Counted from the first letter of the stretch, positions 1 through 9,477 are shown. The stretch: 64,000 bases of DNA from UBA1926 sp002337215 (GCA_963973795.1 CAXBAF010000013.1:1-64000); one strand, 5' to 3'. The notes: generated from the sequence alone by a model not told the origin. A program made the numbers and translations.

Positions 1-301
1 CGACGTTCAGCACGCCGTCATCGGGGAACGCGTCCGGGACGCAGTGGTCGATGACCGTGTTGTCCCAGGCCCACGATGAGCCGCGGAGTGTGCCTGTGCG
101 GGAGAGGGCGGCCGCGGACGTGATGATGCGCTCGCCGCCGAGCCCGGCGTGGTAGACGTAGCCGTCGTAGCCCGCGGGGCGGGTCTGGTAGTCCAGCCTG
201 ATGGGGGTGATGTCGTCGGCTGCTGTCGCTGCCGCGGCGATGGAGCTGCCGGCGGCGATGCCGGCAAGAGAAAGCATGGCTTTGGTCGGCGTGTTGTGCA
301 T
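1..301 (-). CDS. Secreted paralogue with dockerin-like family architecture (partial, runs off left edge)
   Basis: This is the N-terminal 100 residues of a protein transcribed leftward; the remainder lies outside the window. It begins MHNTPTKAMLSLAG with a hydrophobic Ala-rich signal peptide and a likely cleavage after the alanine run near residue 28. An AAAGGAC ribosome binding site lies about 6 bases before the ATG. The mature part carries YDGYVYHA, GGERIIT, SWAWDNTVID and a Cys-Val-Pro-Asp. These match position by position the opening of the two proteins encoded immediately upstream (YVYINYATGEKIIS, WSWSSRVIDPC), so this is the third member of a tandem paralogous set, separated from its neighbour by 41 bases. 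Function is unknown. Family context suggests a secreted, possibly surface-exposed protein. Confidence 0.8.
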   Translation of the reverse strand, partial: MHNTPTKAMLSLAGIAAGSSIAAAATAADDITPIRLDYQTRPAGYDGYVYHAGLGGERIITSAAALSRTGTLRGSSWAWDNTVIDHCVPDAFPDDGVLNV

Positions 302-342
302 CTCGATTGTCCTTTCCAGGAGGCTCGGCGGAGCGGGGAGTC

Positions 343-1713
343 TCAGGGGGCGCCCGCTAGGAAACACTCGATGAACGCGGCGAGGTCGGCGAGGTCGAGC
401 ACGCACGCGGGGGGCGCGAAATCGGCGAGGATGTCGCCGGTTTGGAACGCGGTGACGAACGCGGTGATATCCGCAAGGTCGAGGACGCCGTGCGGGAGGG
501 CCCGGTCGCAGCTGACGGAGCCTGAGCCGTCGCCGACGTTGTTCACGCCGAGCGAGATGTACCAGCCTGTCCACGGGTTGTTCGAGTACGGCGTGCTGCT
601 CGCGAAGGGGTTGCAGGCGTAGGTCCCGAAGCTGAGCGGCCCCGATTCGTTGCCGATCGCGTCGATCTCGCTGAAGCGGTTGACCGCCCCGACACCCTCG
701 CCCGGGGACGGCGTGTAGCCGGCGTTGAAGGGCCAGGTTGCGCCGCTGGGTCCGTCGTAGGAGTCGGGCCCGGAGGCGGGGCCGACGAGGGCGGTGCCCA
801 TCGGGCGGATGTTCGCGAACGTGGCGGGGTCGTAGCCTTCGGGGTTCTCGAGGCCCTGGCCGGCGAGTTCGGGGAACCGGATGATGAGCCCATCGCCTTC
901 GGCGACGCCGGGCTGGCGGAGCCCGACGACGAAGCCGGAGTTGATGAGGCCGTCTCCGTCGGTGTCGGTGCCCGGGATTCCGGAGAACGTGCCGAGGGCA
1001 CCGAGCCGGCTGTCGGAGACGCCGTTGGTGTCCCCGAGTTCGATGTCGGTCCGCTGGTACCCGATCGCGTCGGACTCGCAGGTCGCGAGATCGACGAAGA
1101 AGAGCCAGAGGTTGCCCTCCGCGAAGTCGATCACGCCGTCGCCGGGGATCGCGGACCCGAATGCGCCGTCGTCCTCGGCGCCCGCGAGATTCCCGATCAC
1201 GATGGGGGTGTGCGCGATCGCGTTCTCGGGCGCGAGGTGTGAATCGTTCTCGGTGAACGCCATGATGAACTCGGCGCCCTCGACACCGTCCTCGCCCGGA
1301 TCGAGGAGCTGGGTGAAGTAGCCGAACGTAATTGCGTTGATGACGGTGTCGCCCGGGTGTTCGAACCAGTCGTGCCAGTAGGTGATCGCGTCGGGTCTCG
1401 GGGGCTCGGCGCCCGCGAGCGATGCGTCGTGAACGCGCGAGTAGACGCGGGCGAGCTGGAACTCGTCGGGATCTGGCGCACACCCGTCGAGGACCGTGTT
1501 GTTCCAGGTCCAGGCGTTCGCCCCACGCCGGTTGGCGGGCGTGCCGGGCGTCTCTCGCAAGATGAGGCGTTCCCCGGTGGTGGCGTTCATGTAGATAAAC
1601 CCGTGCGGCGTCGTGGTGCCTGCGATGCTGAGTCGCGGCGTGTCGGGTTGGGCCAACGCCGAGGCGGTGAGGGCGGCCGCGAGACCGGCGGAGATGAGCA
1701 GATCGGGTTTCAT
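343..1713 (-). CDS. Secreted protein with duplicated dockerin-like C-terminal motif
   Basis: This encodes 456 residues starting MKPDLLISAG. An in-frame upstream start exists, but the internal ATG has an AAAGGACG ribosome binding site and begins a clean signal peptide ending ASALAQ. The body contains YWHDWFEHPGD, FTENDSH, DTDGDGLINSGF and GDGLIIRFPELAG, all shared with the upstream paralogue. The Asp-rich DTDGDG segment looks like a calcium-binding loop. The last 55 residues hold two copies of a VLDLADI..F...F motif and end in GAP. This arrangement resembles the dockerin-like tails of planctomycete extracellular proteins. The enzymatic role, if any, is unknown. It lies 38 bases downstream of its paralogue on the same strand and is probably co-transcribed. 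It could be a T2SS substrate, which is inference only. Confidence 0.85.
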   Translation of the reverse strand: MKPDLLISAGLAAALTASALAQPDTPRLSIAGTTTPHGFIYMNATTGERLILRETPGTPANRRGANAWTWNNTVLDGCAPDPDEFQLARVYSRVHDASLAGAEPPRPDAITYWHDWFEHPGDTVINAITFGYFTQLLDPGEDGVEGAEFIMAFTENDSHLAPENAIAHTPIVIGNLAGAEDDGAFGSAIPGDGVIDFAEGNLWLFFVDLATCESDAIGYQRTDIELGDTNGVSDSRLGALGTFSGIPGTDTDGDGLINSGFVVGLRQPGVAEGDGLIIRFPELAGQGLENPEGYDPATFANIRPMGTALVGPASGPDSYDGPSGATWPFNAGYTPSPGEGVGAVNRFSEIDAIGNESGPLSFGTYACNPFASSTPYSNNPWTGWYISLGVNNVGDGSGSVSCDRALPHGVLDLADITAFVTAFQTGDILADFAPPACVLDLADLAAFIECFLAGAP

Positions 1714-1751
1714 CTTGAGAACGTCCTTTGCGATTCGCGGGGCGGCGTCGG

Positions 1752-3197
1752 CTACGGGCATCCGGCTTGGAATTCGGTCACGAAGAGGCTGATGTCGGCG
1801 AGATCGAGGACGCCGAACGGGATGGCGATGTCCGCTCGGTGAGAGCCGCTCTGGAACCCGCCGATGAACGCCGCGATGTCGGCGAGATCGAGAACGTAAT
1901 ACGGAAAATCAAGATCGGCGTCGTTGCATCCTCCCGGTGGCTCGATGTTCAAGTTGAACTCGATGGCGGGGGCGATCCAGGGCTGTTCGTAGAACGGGGG
2001 AGAAGTCGCGTCGGGGTCGCAGGCAAAGAGGTCCGCGAAGTGGAGCCCGGTGTCGATGCCGTCGGCGTCGATGCGGGCGTACCCGTCGACGCTGCCCTGG
2101 CCCTCGCCGTGGCGGAAGCCGTACGCGGGGTTGTAGGGCCAATCGATCTGGCCGGCGGGGCGGTCTTGGTAGGCGATCAGATCGTCGGAGGGGGCGCCGA
2201 GGGAGAACCCGACGGGTCGGATATTTGTGAAGGTCGGAGGATCGGGTGTCGGGCCGCCCACCGGGTTTTCCAGGCCGAGCCCTGCGAGTTCTGGGAATCG
2301 GCTGATGATGCCGTCGCCTTCGGTGACGCCCGGCTGGCGGAACCCGACGACGAAGCCCGAGTTGATCAGGCCGTCCCCGTCGGTGTCGACGCCCGGGACG
2401 CCGGCGTAAATCGAGTCGAAGCCGAAGGCACCGTCGGACTCGCCGTTGGTGTCGCCCACCTCGATGTCCGTCGGAATTTGGCCCGCGGAGAAATCGAGGA
2501 GGTTGAAGATGAGTTGTCCTTCCTGGAAGGAGATCTCGCCGTCGTTCGGGGCGCCGTCGGCAGCGCCGAGATCGAGCGAACCCACGATGTTCTCGACGAG
2601 AATGGGGCTGTGGGCGACCGCGTTCTGCCGGCCGTCGCGTCCGTCGTTCTCGGTGAAAATGAAGAACCAATCGAGACCCTCGATGCCGTCGCCCACGCCG
2701 TCCCCGTTTTTGTCCACATCGGGGATCTGCACGAAGGTGGTGAAGTGGATGCTTTCGATGATGCTGTCGCCCGGGTGCTCGAACCAGTCGTGCCAGTGGC
2801 CGACCGCGTTGGGGTCTTGGGCATCGCCCAGGTCCTCGTCGTGGACTCGGGTGAAGATGGCGGTTGTCAGGGCGCTGTCGTCGAGGTCCTCGGGGGCGCA
2901 GGGGTCAATGACGCGGCTTGACCACGACCAGTGCGACCCGCGTGAGGCGGCGTTGCCCCCCCGGAACGGGTCGGGGTCCCGGGTCGATATGATCTTCTCG
3001 CCTGTCGCATAGTTGATGTAGACGTAGGCGTCGGGTGTCGCGGATCGGGTGCGGAGATCGGGCGCGTGGTCGGCGGCGCCCGCGGTCGGGTTGGCCAACA
3101 GCATCGACGCGGCGAGCGCGAGCCCTCCGAGCGATGCGGCCTGCAGAACGTCATTGCCAGACCCGGCGCGCGGGGTGGTAGCGGAACGGCGGTGCAT
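1752..3197 (-). CDS. Secreted protein with duplicated dockerin-like C-terminal motif, first gene of the tandem set
   Basis: This encodes 481 residues from MHRRSATTPRAGSG. The reading frame is open much further upstream, but this ATG follows a GGAAGGGG ribosome binding site and starts a signal peptide ending TAGAADHA. It shares the whole body with the two genes downstream: HWHDWFEHPGDS, FTENDGRDG, VGDTNGESDG, DTDGDGLINSGFVVGF and SRFPELAGLGLENP. The C-terminus again carries two VLDLADI..F motifs and ends GCP. A VDKNGDGVGDG stretch near residue 180 is another possible calcium loop. No catalytic motif was recognised. As the first gene of the set it is preceded by about 600 non-coding bases, so the promoter of the cluster is expected there. 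Confidence 0.85.
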   Translation of the reverse strand: MHRRSATTPRAGSGNDVLQAASLGGLALAASMLLANPTAGAADHAPDLRTRSATPDAYVYINYATGEKIISTRDPDPFRGGNAASRGSHWSWSSRVIDPCAPEDLDDSALTTAIFTRVHDEDLGDAQDPNAVGHWHDWFEHPGDSIIESIHFTTFVQIPDVDKNGDGVGDGIEGLDWFFIFTENDGRDGRQNAVAHSPILVENIVGSLDLGAADGAPNDGEISFQEGQLIFNLLDFSAGQIPTDIEVGDTNGESDGAFGFDSIYAGVPGVDTDGDGLINSGFVVGFRQPGVTEGDGIISRFPELAGLGLENPVGGPTPDPPTFTNIRPVGFSLGAPSDDLIAYQDRPAGQIDWPYNPAYGFRHGEGQGSVDGYARIDADGIDTGLHFADLFACDPDATSPPFYEQPWIAPAIEFNLNIEPPGGCNDADLDFPYYVLDLADIAAFIGGFQSGSHRADIAIPFGVLDLADISLFVTEFQAGCP

Positions 3198-3802
3198 GGA
3201 TTGCCCCTTCCCGATCGGCTCGTTCCGGACCCGCTGGCGGCTGTCGAGCGCACCCGACCATCGGATCGATCGTGAACCGGACTTGCGATGATGAACGCCT
3301 GCACAGAAACATCGGCGTGCTGAGAGGCCCGTGCCAGAACGACCGGTGCCACGCCGTCGCGACCCCCATCGCGGACGGCTCCCTGCGTATTTATGCGGAC
3401 GCGTTCCTGTGCGGGTTGCAGTCGGTTCCGATTTTCTTGTGAGTTTCCATAGCCACGCGGCTACGTTATTTCGCGTGCGTGTCACGCGTGCCGGACGAGT
3501 CACACGGAAACCCCAAAACGAGGCGCAGGCGATCGATTGACGCGGTCGGGCCTGTCGATCTCGATGTGCCGGTGCCCCAGAATGAGGGCGCGTGATCGCG
3601 GCTGATTCTTGCCTGACAGGACGAGCCGACAAATTATCGGTGGCCGGATTGCCATCGCTCTTGCGGATCAGATCGGACGCGTAGACTTGTGAGCACATCT
3701 TGATCTCTGCGGAGTCCGGCCCATGATCCGGAACGCGGAGAGCCCAGCCTAGATCACCCCGGGGATTCAGTTGGCTTGAATCTCGGGACAGCGAGTATCG
3801 CG
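3198..3802. other. Long divergent intergenic region
   Basis: About 605 bases separate the leftward secreted-protein cluster from the rightward RNA-binding protein gene. The translations possible here are short or are backward extensions of the leftward gene; none has a ribosome binding site or a recognisable domain. The stretch is less GC-rich than its surroundings and includes AT-rich patches around 3398-3403 and 3465-3470. It should hold promoters for both directions. The only plausible plus-strand one is listed separately. The size leaves room for a regulatory leader on either transcript, but no defined secondary structure stands out. Confidence 0.5.
3609..3637 (+). promoter_or_regulatory. 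Candidate sigma-70 type promoter for the RRM protein gene
   Basis: TTGCCT and AATTAT hexamers are separated by 17 bases. The predicted start site would give an untranslated leader of about 155 bases before the RRM protein. Long leaders are common for RNA-chaperone and cold-response genes. Prediction is by eye and no factor-binding site is evident. Confidence 0.35.
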
Positions 3803-4087
3803 ATGAAGATCTATGTTGGAAACCTCTCTTTTCAGACATCAGAAGCCGAGCTGAATGAAACGTTCGCGGCCTTCGGCAGCGTGCAGTCCGCCAGCCTCGT
3901 CATGGACCGCGAGACGGGCCGCCCCCGTGGGTTCGGTTTCGTCGAGATGGACGACGACGGCGCCCGCAAGGCGATCGACGAGCTCAACGGCAAGGAACTC
4001 GACGGGCGTCCGCTCACCGTCAACGAAGCCAAGCCCCGCGAGAACCGCGGCGGCGGCGGTGGTGGCGGCGGCGGCGGTCGCTGGTGA
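3803..4087 (+). CDS. Single-RRM glycine-rich RNA-binding protein
   Basis: This encodes 94 residues with one RNA recognition motif. RNP2 (IYVGNL) is at residues 3-8 and RNP1 (RGFGFVEM) at 42-49, followed by a poly-glycine tail ending RW. The layout is that of the cyanobacterial/planctomycete Rbp-type proteins, which bind single-stranded RNA and are often cold-induced. The chosen ATG places MKIYVGNL at the N-terminus as in the family. An earlier TTG would add nine residues without similarity. No strong ribosome binding site is visible; GCGAG lies at suitable distance. The gene stands alone and is followed by a terminator-like hairpin. Confidence 0.9.
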   Translation: MKIYVGNLSFQTSEAELNETFAAFGSVQSASLVMDRETGRPRGFGFVEMDDDGARKAIDELNGKELDGRPLTVNEAKPRENRGGGGGGGGGGRW

Positions 4088-4135
4088 TTCTCTGGTCGCG
4101 GGGTGAAACCCGCGGCCGGTGTCCACGAATACCAC

Positions 4136-4170
4136 AAACAGAGGCCTCCGACGGGGCCCCTGTTTCTTTC
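4136..4170 (+). terminator. Rho-independent terminator after the RRM gene
   Basis: An AAACAGAGGCC arm pairs with GGCCCCTGTTT (one mismatch) across a short loop, followed by TCTTTCT. It sits about 50 bases past the stop codon and just before the desaturase ribosome binding site. Confidence 0.65.
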
Positions 4171-4217
4171 TGCGCCGCCGAGTCGCGGCAGGCTTTTCTT
4201 CGTCCTAAGGACTCCCG

Positions 4218-5228
4218 ATGACCAACCAAGCACCCCGCAGGGCAGATGCCCACACGGGGGACGACGTCTCGGCACCGCCGCCCCGCGCGGCGGAGTCGGT
4301 CTTGCTGCTCCGTTTGATCAACCTCCTCGCGGTCGTGATCCCGATCCTCGGCGTGATTGCGGCGACGGTGCTTCTCTGGGGCGTCGCGTTCAACTGGGTC
4401 TATCTCGCGATCCTCGGGGGGATGTACCTCGCCTCGGCGATCGGCATCACGGTCGGCTACCACCGCCTGTTCACGCACCGCAGTTTCAAGACTTCCGGCG
4501 TCGTCCGGGGGGCGTTGGCGATCCTGGGCTCGACCGCCGTGGAGGGCCCGGTGCTGCAGTGGGTCGCGACGCACCGCAAGCACCACCAGCACAGCGATCG
4601 GGCGGACGATCCCCACTCGCCGCACACGCACGGCGACGGCGTGGTCGGCACGATCCGCGGGCTCTTCCACGCGCACGTCGGGTGGATCATCGCATGCAAA
4701 TCGTTCCGGTCGGTCCGCGATGGGTTCTCGACCGTTCCCGAGGGGCTGACGCGGTACATGAAGGACTTCGAGGACGATCGTCTGTGCCGGTTTATCAGCA
4801 AGACCTTCCCGCTCTGGGCCTTCGCCGGCCTGCTCTTCCCCGCGTTGGTGGGGGGGCTCGCGACGATGTCGTGGACCGGGGCATTGCTCGGATTCATCTG
4901 GGGTGGTCTGGTGCGCGTGTTCCTGCTGCACCACGTGACCTGGAGCATCAACTCGGTCTGCCACATCTGGGGTACGCGGCCCTTCGAGAGCCACGACGAG
5001 AGCCGGAACAACGCGATCTTTGGTGTGCTTGCGCTCGGTGAGGGCTGGCACAACAACCACCACGCGTTCCCGACGTCCGCCCGGCACGGTCTGCGCTGGT
5101 GGGAAGTTGACGCGAGCTACCTGCTGATTGTCGCGATGTCGAAGGTGGGGCTCGCGAGCGATGTGCGTGTGCCGTCGTCGGCCAGGCTCGAAGCCAAACG
5201 CAAAGCCGCCTCGGATCAGGCGGGCTGA
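4218..5228 (+). CDS. Acyl-lipid/acyl-CoA delta-9 type fatty acid desaturase
   Basis: This encodes 336 residues and belongs to the membrane-bound di-iron desaturases that introduce a cis double bond into fatty acyl chains. The three histidine boxes are clear: HRLFTH at residues 82-87, HRKHH at 119-123 and HNNHH near 277-281. Two pairs of hydrophobic segments (about 30-75 and 195-235) place the boxes on the cytoplasmic face, as expected. TAAGGA precedes the ATG by a few bases. The length fits bacterial DesC-like enzymes, which lack the cytochrome b5 domain. The electron donor is not encoded nearby. It converges with the helicase gene with only 4 bases between stop codons. Confidence 0.93.
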   Translation: MTNQAPRRADAHTGDDVSAPPPRAAESVLLLRLINLLAVVIPILGVIAATVLLWGVAFNWVYLAILGGMYLASAIGITVGYHRLFTHRSFKTSGVVRGALAILGSTAVEGPVLQWVATHRKHHQHSDRADDPHSPHTHGDGVVGTIRGLFHAHVGWIIACKSFRSVRDGFSTVPEGLTRYMKDFEDDRLCRFISKTFPLWAFAGLLFPALVGGLATMSWTGALLGFIWGGLVRVFLLHHVTWSINSVCHIWGTRPFESHDESRNNAIFGVLALGEGWHNNHHAFPTSARHGLRWWEVDASYLLIVAMSKVGLASDVRVPSSARLEAKRKAASDQAG

Positions 5229-5232
5229 CGCC

Positions 5233-8200
5233 CTAGGGGCGGACCTTCTCCCACGCCTTTTCCATCCGTTTCCCGCTCACCGGGACGGACGTCTTGAGTT
5301 CCTGAGCGAACAGCGAGACGCGGAACTCCTCGTGGAGATAGCGGAACTCGATCAGGTTCGGATCGACGATGCCCTCGCCCTGGTGCTTGGTCGCACGCTC
5401 CGCGAGACGCCGCTGCCAGGCGTGGACCTCCGCCATCGATCGGAGATCACGCTCGACGCCGCCGCCACGCAGCCGCTCCATGCGGACCTCAATGCCCCGC
5501 AGAAACCGCGGGATGCCGCGGAGCCAGCGGAACGGCGTCCGTGTCAGCGTGTGCGAGGTCACGAGCGAGCCGAGCTGGGCACGCATGTCGCGGACCGCCC
5601 GCTCCCAGTTCTGCGGATGGCTGTCGTCGAGACGCGACGCGATCGCTGAATAGCGCGTGTACACCTGCTCGGCGATCTGCGTGCAGTCCGTCGAGACCGC
5701 CGAGAGCCGGTTCCAGGCGTTGTCGATCCGGGCGGTGAACTCGTTGAATGTCCGCGGGTGCTTCGTGTCGCCCACGAACAGCCGATCGGCGATGAGCATC
5801 ATGATCTCGTCGCGGAGCTGCTCGGGTGATCCCAGCGGTGCGTACCACAGGACGATGGTCTGAAAGTTGGTGATCGCCTTGTCGTCAAACTTGAGGTCGG
5901 ACTTCAGCCGGCGGATGCCGAGGCGGGCGAGGCCGAGCCGGGTCGCGTCCTTCGCGGCTTCTGGTGTGTCGAACACCCGCAGCCCCACCGTGTGCCCCGG
6001 CTTGTTCTTTGAAGGCGGGCCCTCGTCAACGATTCCGGGATAGCCCAGGATCGGCGCGGGGTCGGTCGCGATCTCGATCGATTTGGGCAGTTCGCCGAAG
6101 TCCCACTCGGTGATCCCGTCGCGGTGCCATTCGCCCTTCGCGAGCCCGCTGAACCCCGCCTTGATCTGGTCGGCGAACTCGCGGCGGAGCGAGACCAGAT
6201 CCCGGCTCGTCGCGATCTCGTCGCCCGATGCGTTGACGACGCGGTACCGCATCGCGAGGTGATCGGGGAGTTGGTCGGTGCTGAAGGCGTCGGGGCGGAT
6301 CGTGACGCCCGCTCGGTTGCTCAGGTTCGTGGCGAGCGTGGCGATGAGCGACCCGTCGGAGTGCATGAGATCGAGGGCCGCCTGCTTGGCAACGACGGGG
6401 ATGTCGAAGTAGCGACGCGTCTGCTTGGGCAGGGTCCGCATCAGCGCCTCGATCTTCTCGGCGAGCAGCCCCGGCACGAGCCGGTCGGCCCGGTCGGCGT
6501 CGATCTGGCCGAGTTGCTCGACCGGGACCTCGAGCGTCACCCCGTCGTCGGGCGAACTCGGGTCAAAGCGGTACCGCAGGTCGAGGTTGCCCCCGGCTGT
6601 GACGAACCGATCCGGATAGCTCGTCTCGCCCACCTCAGTCGAGTCGCCGATCAGCACATCGTCGATCGACATGTAGAGGATCCGGGCGTCCCTCCGCTCC
6701 GCGTCCTTGCGCCACTTCTCGAACGAACGCCCGCTGAAGACCGTGTCGGCGAGACGCTTGTCGTAGAACGCGTACCGCGCCTCGGCCTCGGCCATCAGGT
6801 CACGACGCCGGGCTTTGTCCTCGAGGTTCGCGATCGTGCGCTCGAGTTCGCGGTTGTGCAGCAGGCTTTTCGCCCCGGTGTCGTACTCGCCCTCGACGAG
6901 CGCGCTGTGGATGAAGATCTCCCGGGACTTCACGGGATCGACTGGCCCGAAGTGTGCGCGACGCTTCGGGATGATCTCGAGGCCCGCCATCGTGATCTTC
7001 TCGTACGCCATCACGCGGGCGCTCTTCGCGTCCCAGGTCGGCTCGCTGTATGTCCGCTTGATGAGGTGGGCGCCGATCTCCTCGACCCAGCGGGGGTCGA
7101 TGGTCGCGATCGTGCGCGCGTACAGGCGCGTCGTGCGCACGAGCTCGGCCGCCATGACCCACTTGGGTTTGTCGCCGAAGATGTTCGACGAGGGATGCAG
7201 GTAGAACTTGGTCCCCCGCGTGCCCTGGTATTCGTGCTTCTCATCGAGCTTGCCGATGTTGGTGAGCAGGCCCGTGAGCAGCGCGCGGTGGAGTTCGGGG
7301 CGCGACTCGTCCTGTGCGCTCGTGCGGGCACGGGTATCAAACCCCAGCTCGCGGGTGATCTGCCGCAGCTGGCTGAGCACCTCGTTCCACTCGATGAGCC
7401 GACGCTCGGAGAGGAAGTTCTGCCGGCACGCCTTCGTGCGCTTCGATCGGCTGAGCGGGCGGATCGAATCGTGGTAGAAATGCCACACATTCAGCAGGCT
7501 CATGAAGTCCGAGGTCTCGTGGGCGAACTTCTCGTGCGCCTGGTCGGCCTCGTTCTGGAGTTCCGCCGGGCGGTCGCGTGGGTCCTGCACGCTGAGCCCC
7601 GCCGCGAGGATGAGCACGTCGTGCAGGCACCCCTCGGCATGGCCCGCGAGGACCATCCGCCCGATGCGCGGATCGATGGGCAGCCTCGCGAGATCGCGTC
7701 CGATGTCGGTCAGTTCGCCGTCGTCGTCGATCGCGCCGAGCTCGTGGAGCGTGTCGTACCCGTCACGAATGAGACGGGAATCGGGGGGCTCCACGAACGG
7801 GAAGCGATCGGGGCGGCCCAGTTTGAGCGCGCCCATCTGGAGCACCACGCTCGCGAGGTTGGTCCGCTGGATCTCGGGGGGGGTGAATTCGTCCCGGCTC
7901 TTGAAGTCGTCCTCGGAATAGAGCCTGTAGCAGACGCCGGGCCCGACGCGCCCGCACCGGCCCTTGCGCTGGTTGGCCGACGCCTGGCTGATGGGCTCGA
8001 TGTCGAGGCCCTGCACCTTTGTGCGCGCGCTGTAGCGGCTGATCCGCGCGGTCCCGGGATCGATGACGTAGCGGATGCCGGGGACGGTCAGCGAGGTCTC
8101 GGCGACGTTGGTCGCGATCACGATCCGCCGGCCCGGGTGCGGCTTGAACGCCTTGCGTTGCTCCTCGACGGAGAGGCGGGCGTAGAGCGGGAGGATCTCG

Positions 8201-9225
8201 TCGCCTTGCCCGTGGGCCCCATTCGATGAACCGTCCCCGAAATGCCGTCGCAGTGCGTTCGCGGTCTCGCGGATCTCGCGCTCGCCGGGCATGAAGACGA
8301 GGATGTCGCCCCGTGTTCCGCTGTCGATCTCACGGACGCAATCGAGGACGGCCCCGATCGTGTCGTCGGCGTCACGCATGAAGGAGCCCGGGGGGATCGC
8401 GGCCCGCCCTGATTCGGCGCCCGGGAGCGGTCGGTAGTTTGTTTCGACGGGGTAGGTCCGCCCCGGGACCTCGATGATCGGCGCGGGGCCCCGGGTCGTC
8501 GCGAAATGGTCGGCGAACCGCTCGGGGTCGATCGTCGCGCTGGTGATGATGAGCTTCAGATCGGGGCGGCGGGGCAGGATCTGGTGCAGGTATCCCAGCA
8601 GGAAGTCGATGTTGAGGCTGCGTTCGTGCGCTTCGTCGATAATGAGCGTGTCGTACTGGCGGAAGAGTCGGTCGGACTGGGTCTCGGCAAGGAGGATCCC
8701 GTCGGTCATGAGCTTGACCATGGTGCGGTCGGTGGTCTGGTCACCAAAGCGCACCTTGCTGCCCACGATGTCGCCGTGCCTGCCGCCCAGTTCCTCGGCG
8801 ATCCGGGCGGCGACGGTGCGGGCGGCGATCCGGCGGGGCTGGGTGTGCCCGATGATGCCGTCGATGCCGCGCCCGAGCCCGAGGGCGACATCCATGCAGA
8901 TCTTCGGGAGTTGGGTGGTCTTACCGGACCCGGTCTCGCCGCATAGAACAACGACCTGATGGTCGCGGATGACCGATGCGATCTCCTCGCGCATCGCGGA
9001 GACGGGCAGTTCCTCGGGGTAGGTGATCGCGGGGCGCCGGGATTCACGGTCGGTCCGGCAGGCGCGCGAGCGCTCGGCGTCGGCGGCGATCTGCTCAAGG
9101 ACACGCCGCTTCTTGTCGGCCGGCATCTTCCGGTTGCGCTGCAGCCCCGCGAGGCGGGCCATGAGCCGGCCCTTGTCGCTGCCGAGCACGCCTGAAAAAT
9201 TGATGCGGGGGGGCGGGTTGGTCAT
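5233..9225 (-). CDS. hrpA: ATP-dependent RNA helicase HrpA (DEAH box)
   Basis: This encodes 1,330 residues starting MTNPPPRINF, close to the roughly 1,300 of Escherichia coli HrpA. The P-loop GETGSGKTTQ is near residues 96-105, DEAH near 197-200, SATID follows, and a QRKGRCGRVGPG motif VI lies downstream. Helicase-associated and OB-fold regions follow, then the long HrpA-specific C-terminal domain (DUF3418-like). HrpA-type helicases act on mRNA and on stalled or collided ribosomes. An upstream TTG start would add 35 residues of low family likeness, so the ATG was preferred, although its ribosome binding site is weak. The gene is monocistronic, with roughly 640 non-coding bases upstream. Confidence 0.95.
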   Translation of the reverse strand: MTNPPPRINFSGVLGSDKGRLMARLAGLQRNRKMPADKKRRVLEQIAADAERSRACRTDRESRRPAITYPEELPVSAMREEIASVIRDHQVVVLCGETGSGKTTQLPKICMDVALGLGRGIDGIIGHTQPRRIAARTVAARIAEELGGRHGDIVGSKVRFGDQTTDRTMVKLMTDGILLAETQSDRLFRQYDTLIIDEAHERSLNIDFLLGYLHQILPRRPDLKLIITSATIDPERFADHFATTRGPAPIIEVPGRTYPVETNYRPLPGAESGRAAIPPGSFMRDADDTIGAVLDCVREIDSGTRGDILVFMPGEREIRETANALRRHFGDGSSNGAHGQGDEILPLYARLSVEEQRKAFKPHPGRRIVIATNVAETSLTVPGIRYVIDPGTARISRYSARTKVQGLDIEPISQASANQRKGRCGRVGPGVCYRLYSEDDFKSRDEFTPPEIQRTNLASVVLQMGALKLGRPDRFPFVEPPDSRLIRDGYDTLHELGAIDDDGELTDIGRDLARLPIDPRIGRMVLAGHAEGCLHDVLILAAGLSVQDPRDRPAELQNEADQAHEKFAHETSDFMSLLNVWHFYHDSIRPLSRSKRTKACRQNFLSERRLIEWNEVLSQLRQITRELGFDTRARTSAQDESRPELHRALLTGLLTNIGKLDEKHEYQGTRGTKFYLHPSSNIFGDKPKWVMAAELVRTTRLYARTIATIDPRWVEEIGAHLIKRTYSEPTWDAKSARVMAYEKITMAGLEIIPKRRAHFGPVDPVKSREIFIHSALVEGEYDTGAKSLLHNRELERTIANLEDKARRRDLMAEAEARYAFYDKRLADTVFSGRSFEKWRKDAERRDARILYMSIDDVLIGDSTEVGETSYPDRFVTAGGNLDLRYRFDPSSPDDGVTLEVPVEQLGQIDADRADRLVPGLLAEKIEALMRTLPKQTRRYFDIPVVAKQAALDLMHSDGSLIATLATNLSNRAGVTIRPDAFSTDQLPDHLAMRYRVVNASGDEIATSRDLVSLRREFADQIKAGFSGLAKGEWHRDGITEWDFGELPKSIEIATDPAPILGYPGIVDEGPPSKNKPGHTVGLRVFDTPEAAKDATRLGLARLGIRRLKSDLKFDDKAITNFQTIVLWYAPLGSPEQLRDEIMMLIADRLFVGDTKHPRTFNEFTARIDNAWNRLSAVSTDCTQIAEQVYTRYSAIASRLDDSHPQNWERAVRDMRAQLGSLVTSHTLTRTPFRWLRGIPRFLRGIEVRMERLRGGGVERDLRSMAEVHAWQRRLAERATKHQGEGIVDPNLIEFRYLHEEFRVSLFAQELKTSVPVSGKRMEKAWEKVRP

Positions 9226-9443
9226 CGGGCTCGCGGGGCGGTTCAAAGCGAAAGATTCGGGAGACCTGCGGGGAATATCAAAGGCGGGCGCACGGTTGAC
9301 CTGCAACCGGTGACCAAGAAATCGGTACAAGTCTGACGAACATCCGATTCCTTCGGGGATCGTCGGCTGAGCCGGGTCGGGTCAGGAAAAGGCCCCGTTC
9401 GCTCAGGTTTGGAGAAGAAGTCATCGAATCGGACGAATCTTGC

Positions 9444-9471
9444 TTGACGCAGAAGCCGAAAGTTGTATCGT
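9444..9471 (+). promoter_or_regulatory. Promoter of the putative small RNA
   Basis: TTGACG and TATCGT hexamers lie 16 bases apart in a locally AT-richer context. The distance to the downstream terminator gives a transcript of about 210 bases with no credible coding region. Confidence 0.5.
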
Positions 9472-9477
9472 CTGTCG

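Noticed and set aside
1728..2921. A 397-codon plus-strand frame opposite the secreted paralogue
   Set aside because: It is low-complexity Val/Asp/Glu-rich shadow of a gene with signal peptide, paralogues and conserved tail on the minus strand.
6124..8229. A 701-codon plus-strand frame opposite hrpA
   Set aside because: HrpA is unmistakable on the other strand. The plus-strand translation is Val/Arg/Asp-rich shadow sequence.
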